Source: Dysidea avara (Eukaryota > Porifera > Demospongiae > Dictyoceratida > Dysideidae). Taken from it: a stretch of 64,000 nt of DNA. Made by a program: the position numbers and the translations under genes. This document shows, in pieces, positions 60,331-64,000 of the stretch. Position 1 is the stretch's first letter. Each line of letters starts with the position of its first letter. The stretch covers positions 36,103,933 through 36,167,932 of the forward strand of contig NC_089279.1 in assembly GCF_963678975.1 (NCBI RefSeq). The letters are read 5' to 3'. A model generated the notes under the pieces. It made no database searches. It was given only the letters and a program-made list of their open reading frames with translations, and was not told the DNA's origin.

Positions 60331-61281
60331 AGGCATTACTACGAACTTTTGCAGGTGTGCTAACTGTGCAAGAAAATCTAGATTTGTATGGCTCTTAGAT
60401 TGAATAATTAATTTTAGTGGTATTATATGCTTTGCTATATGAAAATGTGTGCGTATGAAATTATCACAACAAACTGAAGCTATAGCTAGTTAGCTAGCTA
60501 TAGTGATTAACAGAAGTGTAGCTACTTATTGTAAAATCATCATGACTTTGTTTGGTACAGTAAAAAAAACTTAAGTCACATGAGATGCTTATAATGAGAT
60601 GGTGAAGCTAAAAATGAGACAATAATGAGACCTGATGGTGAAGCTAAAAAGTTATCACATTTAGTTAAGTAAACAAAGCCATACAAAGAATGTGTATTAA
60701 ACTAAAATATAATCTGTTTCCCATAATATAAGATGGGGTTTATACTAAAGTATAAGATAGTTAGTATAATGCAAGACTATACTGAGATTATTTGTATAGT
60801 TTAAACCATTAGATATACCATCTTATATTCCTCTTTTTTCACAGTGGTAGGAAGCATCTTCAAGTTGGGGGGGCCATGAGCTATATAAAGTACTGGGGGT
60901 CACAGTAATTGTATATTGTTATACTTATTGAGATGGACTGCATGCTGTTGATTGAGGATCAGTCAGCTGCGAAGCAGCTGCAGTCTAGGGGGGTCTGGGG
61001 GCATGCCCCCCCCCCCAGGAAAATTTTGAAATTTATATGCACATGGATAGGATCTGGAGCAATTTTCAGTCAAACAAATTAGACTTATTTGTATATGTAT
61101 TCAACTCAGTTATAGGGGGTCTAAGGCCATGTGCCCCCGGGATGTACATGTCTTTTGGAAATTTACTTGCATATGACTGAATTTTTCATAGTCTTTGTAG
61201 TAACATGGTTAATCGTTTTACTGTACCTCATGCAGACAGTTAAAAATAAATTTTTTTCAGTGATAGTTTCATTTACTATTG

Positions 61282-63860
61282 TTAAACATTTCCAAAATAT
61301 TTTCTTCTTTTATCATTAGCTGATATAAATGTCTTAGCAATGTCTTTCTCATCAACACTATCTGTACGCTCTTTATGTATAAATGTAATGAATGTGTGGT
61401 TTAATCTAGATTGAGACATCGTGCTACGCAAGAAGGTCTTCAATCGTCTCAGTGCAGAAAAACTTCTCTCTGCAGTTGAAGTTGTCACAGGTAGAGTGTA
61501 GAAGATTTTTAAAAGCTTTATTACTTCTGAGAACATTACTTTCCCAGGTTCATTGATGATATCACAGATAGTTCTTACATTGGTCACTTTTTTTATTGGC
61601 ACCTTACTGTTAGTATTATGTGTTGTAATCAAATCAGGCAACATTGTCAGTTGAATTTTCAATCGAGATAAATCAAGGTCACTGTTGTATATATCAAATT
61701 CTTCTGGTAATTCTAAAGCACAAAATTTGCCATTTGCAGAGTCTAGTAAGGTTTTCTCTAAGACTGACATTACAGGTAATCCTCGTTTTTGTTGAAATCT
61801 TCGCTTAAGTTCATTAACAAGCAGATCTAATATTTCAAAATACTGTTGCTTGAAATAGCTTTTAGGGTCAGAAAACAGTACAGGAGCTTCTCCATCATCA
61901 ATCCGATGAGGGGGTCTTCTATATCTGGGTAAAACAGGGTCAGAAGTTAATTCTTTAGCCTCTTCTACTGTTTTAGAGTAAAAGTCAACAAAAGTACTAT
62001 CAGACCTTAGCCTTGTCAAATATTTTACAGCTAACTCAGTAGCATTGACAGCTTCTTGGATAGTGGTGTCCTTACCTTGTAATGTTAAAGAGAGCTGTTC
62101 TGTTCCTGAAAAAATTAAATGAGCTAGTTTCAGTCCAAAAAAGGTACTAAATTTATCCATCTGAGCAAGGTAACCTCCAGCTTTTCGACCATAGTCATCA
62201 TGAGTTTCAGCATTTATCTGTTCTAAAGCAGCTAATAAGTTGGAATAATTACTTAAAACAGCAGATACAGCTGCAGTACGAACAGTCCATCGTGTAGGAC
62301 ATAATGGTTTTAATGAAACAGAACAAGCTCCAAGCTCTTTTTGTACATCCGAAAAAAGTGTTGATCTTTTTGGAGAGAATCTGATTAGCTGGGATATCTC
62401 CATAACTAAATCTAGAGCATCCCTAACTACAACACATTTCCTACCTACTGTTTGCAAACACAAATTTGTGCAGTGTGCAAAGCAATGTAGGTATAAAGCT
62501 GCTGGAACATCCTTTTCAATTCTAGCAGCAACACCATTTAAGTGACCACTCATGTTGCTGGCACCATCATATGCTTGGCCACGACACTGAGCAATTGGTA
62601 AAACATGCTTACCCAAACAACTTTTCAGCTCCCTAGTGATTGTTTCAGCATCAGTTTTTGGGAGTTGAATCAATTCGATTGGGTCTTCATATATACAAAA
62701 ATCATCATCTACCCATCTGATGCATACAGTTAACTGCTCTTTGTTACTGACATCCGTAGCTTCATCGGCAATGATTGAAAACCAGTGCACTTTTCTAATG
62801 TCTGCTATAATGTTTGTTAGCACACTATCAGCTATCAATTTGATTTGATCATTCACTATATCAGGTGACATATACTTGCGTTCTCTGATCCAATTGTTTA
62901 ATTCACTGCAATCATTGCTTCTGAGGTTCAATAATTGAACAAGATTGCTCTGAATTTCATCATGCCCCCTAATTGCAAGGCCTTACCTCAATAAGAACTT
63001 CAGTGATGATAGCTGCTTAATTAGCATTTGTCGATGGTTCCTCTGTGAAACCATAATTTGCTCATTGTTGAGGGTGTCAACACCCTTTTGGTTTATCAGC
63101 TGAATTTTTAAAATAGATTCTTTGTGCAAATCAGACTGAGAATGTTGTGAAAATCTTTCAAGAGCCTTCTTCCAGTTATTAAAACCGTTACTAACAAAAG
63201 CATCATCTCCTTTTTTAGCAAAGCACAATAGATTGCTTTCTGCACAGTATCGACACAAAACACAAAATGCTTTGCATTTGGTGGTGCATAATGTCAACCA
63301 TGAGTAGGTAGAATACCAGTTGGGTGAAAAGTTACGACAGCGCTTCCCTTGTTGCTGCTGAAACTTGTTAAGCACAGATGGATTAGTGGGTTGAAATGGA
63401 GTTAATGACAGCTCACAACATTTAGCTGAGCATTTTTCCACAGAAGTAGGCATGCTGTTCATTTGAACATCTCTGCTGGTGGTGGTGCAGCTGCTGGTGG
63501 TAGTGGTGGTGGTGCTGGTGCTGCTGCTGGTGGTAGTGGTGGTGCTGCTGGTGGTGGTAGTAGTGGTGGTGCTGCTACTTTGCTGAGCAGTAAATTGATC
63601 AGCAATGTTTCTATCACTAGGAATGGAACTCTTCCCCCTGACACTTGATGAAGGCTCATTATTTGTGCTGCCACTGGAACGTTTGCTAGCAAAACAAAGT
63701 GTTCCCTGCTTAAATTTTTTGGCAGCTGGTGGCTTGATAGAGCACACCTGTTTATATAATTTAATAATAATAAGCCATCAGATATACACCAAACAGTTAC
63801 CTCTTGCTCTTCTAGGTGCTCTTCTGTTGATTCCATCACAAATTCCATAAATTTACTCAC
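61282..63860 (-). CDS. hAT transposase, TTF zinc finger and DUF4371/ZMYM-like type, one premature stop
   Basis: Exon 1 63801-63860 (MSKFMEFVMESTEEHLEEQE), intron 63748-63800 (GTAACT...AACAG), exon 2 63747-61282. Order: a Thr/Ser-rich run (about residues 75-110), a TTF-type zinc finger (KRCRNFSPNWYSTY, CKAFCVLCRYC, HSQSDLHKES), then the RNase H-like hAT core. Core motifs: first D in SIIADEATD, second D in GQAYDGASNM, CPTRWTVR, and E in TSTAERSFSALRRLK within the C-terminal dimerisation region. Total length is about 840 codons, normal for this family. A TAA at 62983-62985 interrupts the single frame between FLLR and GLAIRGHDE, where relatives have a glutamine; CAA to TAA would explain it. The stop is preceded by AGGTAAGG, a donor-like string, but no intron is needed. 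Confidence 0.88.
63470..63590. repeat. GGT/GCT trinucleotide repeat in the hAT gene
   Basis: Imperfect GGTGGT/GCTGCT repeats that encode the Thr/Ser-rich run on the minus strand. Open frames on the plus strand here are artefacts (Gly/Ala-rich). Confidence 0.9.
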
Positions 63861-64000
63861 TATTTATAGCAATTCCAAATAATGCATAAAATAATTTTAG
63901 GGGTGCTTGTTGCCACGTAACGAAAATGAGACGAGGCCATTGCAGAATAAGGCAACCAAGGAAAATCGTGAGTGCTAGTTATGTACGCATATTTCGATTA

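Larger units (their letters stand above)
58269..60846. mobile_element. CACTG-ended element (CACTA-like) with GTA target duplication
   Basis: Left end CACTGTGAAAAAAG at 58269, right end CTTTTTTCACAGTG at 60846. GTA lies outside both ends (58266-58268, 60847-60849). CACTR ends with 3 bp duplications are typical of CACTA/EnSpm elements. No transposase is present. The right end overlaps CAGTGGTAGGAAGC, which looks like the left end of the neighbouring hAT element, so one boundary is uncertain. Confidence 0.6.
60842..64000 (-). mobile_element. hAT transposon, nearly intact, right end outside window
   Basis: Probable left end CAGTGGTAGGAAGC at 60842, followed by G-rich untranslated sequence (AGTTGGGGGGGCC; GGTCTGGGGGCATGCC at 60993) and a transposase gene on the minus strand. 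The other end and the 8 bp target duplication are not in the window. Confidence 0.8.

Noticed and set aside
63463-63648. Glycine/alanine-rich plus-strand frame
   Set aside because: Antisense shadow of the Thr/Ser-coding trinucleotide repeat in the hAT gene.

Overview
The window looks like animal genomic DNA that is AT-rich, intron-bearing and very dense in transposons. A demosponge is my best guess, not a certainty. The reasons are several compact single-SRCR membrane receptor genes with introns of about 50 bp, the absence of bacterial operons, and a crowd of DNA transposons, MITEs, LINEs and satellites. I cannot name the species.

Host genes: four related loci share one exon plan: signal peptide / first half of an SRCR domain / second half of the SRCR domain / transmembrane plus short tail, with matching intron phases. 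Gene A is on the minus strand at the left edge and is cut by the window start. Gene B is minus, 13985-15276. Gene C is a minus-strand remnant at 30.0-30.4 kb. Gene D is plus, 51999-54323, and gives a complete 199-residue type I membrane protein. A fifth locus, E (minus, 24.5-25.3 kb), is a decayed inverted copy of D that has lost one SRCR exon. Together they look like a dispersed receptor family cluster broken up by transposons.

Transposon layout from left to right: a 4.36 kb ISL2EU/Harbinger-type element (2947-7303) with two convergent genes, a THAP-DDE transposase and a SAP-SWIM-YqaJ nuclease-like protein; a decayed LINE (9.0-10.8 kb); MITEs and a foldback (12-13.3 kb); a 3.4 kb satellite of 30-31 bp monomers (18.8-22.2 kb); a hairpin element (22.6 kb); a TA-flanked 2 kb mariner/IS630-like element (27922-29905); a 5'-truncated pogo-like element (30.5-32.6 kb); a LINE (33.4-34.5 kb); a MITE that holds 34 copies of a 102 bp repeat (37.0-41.0 kb); a LINE (42.8-44.3 kb); a 7.2 kb element with about 1.1 kb inverted arms and a 9 bp target duplication, Mutator-like (44399-51621); more LINE and SINE pieces (55.5-57.8 kb); a perfect 80 bp palindrome (58.1 kb); a 2.6 kb element with CACTG ends that carries a promoter-like region and tandemly repeated exon-like units (58269-60846); and a nearly intact hAT transposon running off the right edge (from about 60842).

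A 20 bp motif, ATACTCTAATAGARCAGTCA, recurs in both orientations at 16 or more places, often as close pairs, and is not explained by any single element I recognise. No LTR retrovirus-like or Polinton-like element, no CRISPR and no convincing tRNA or rRNA gene was seen.
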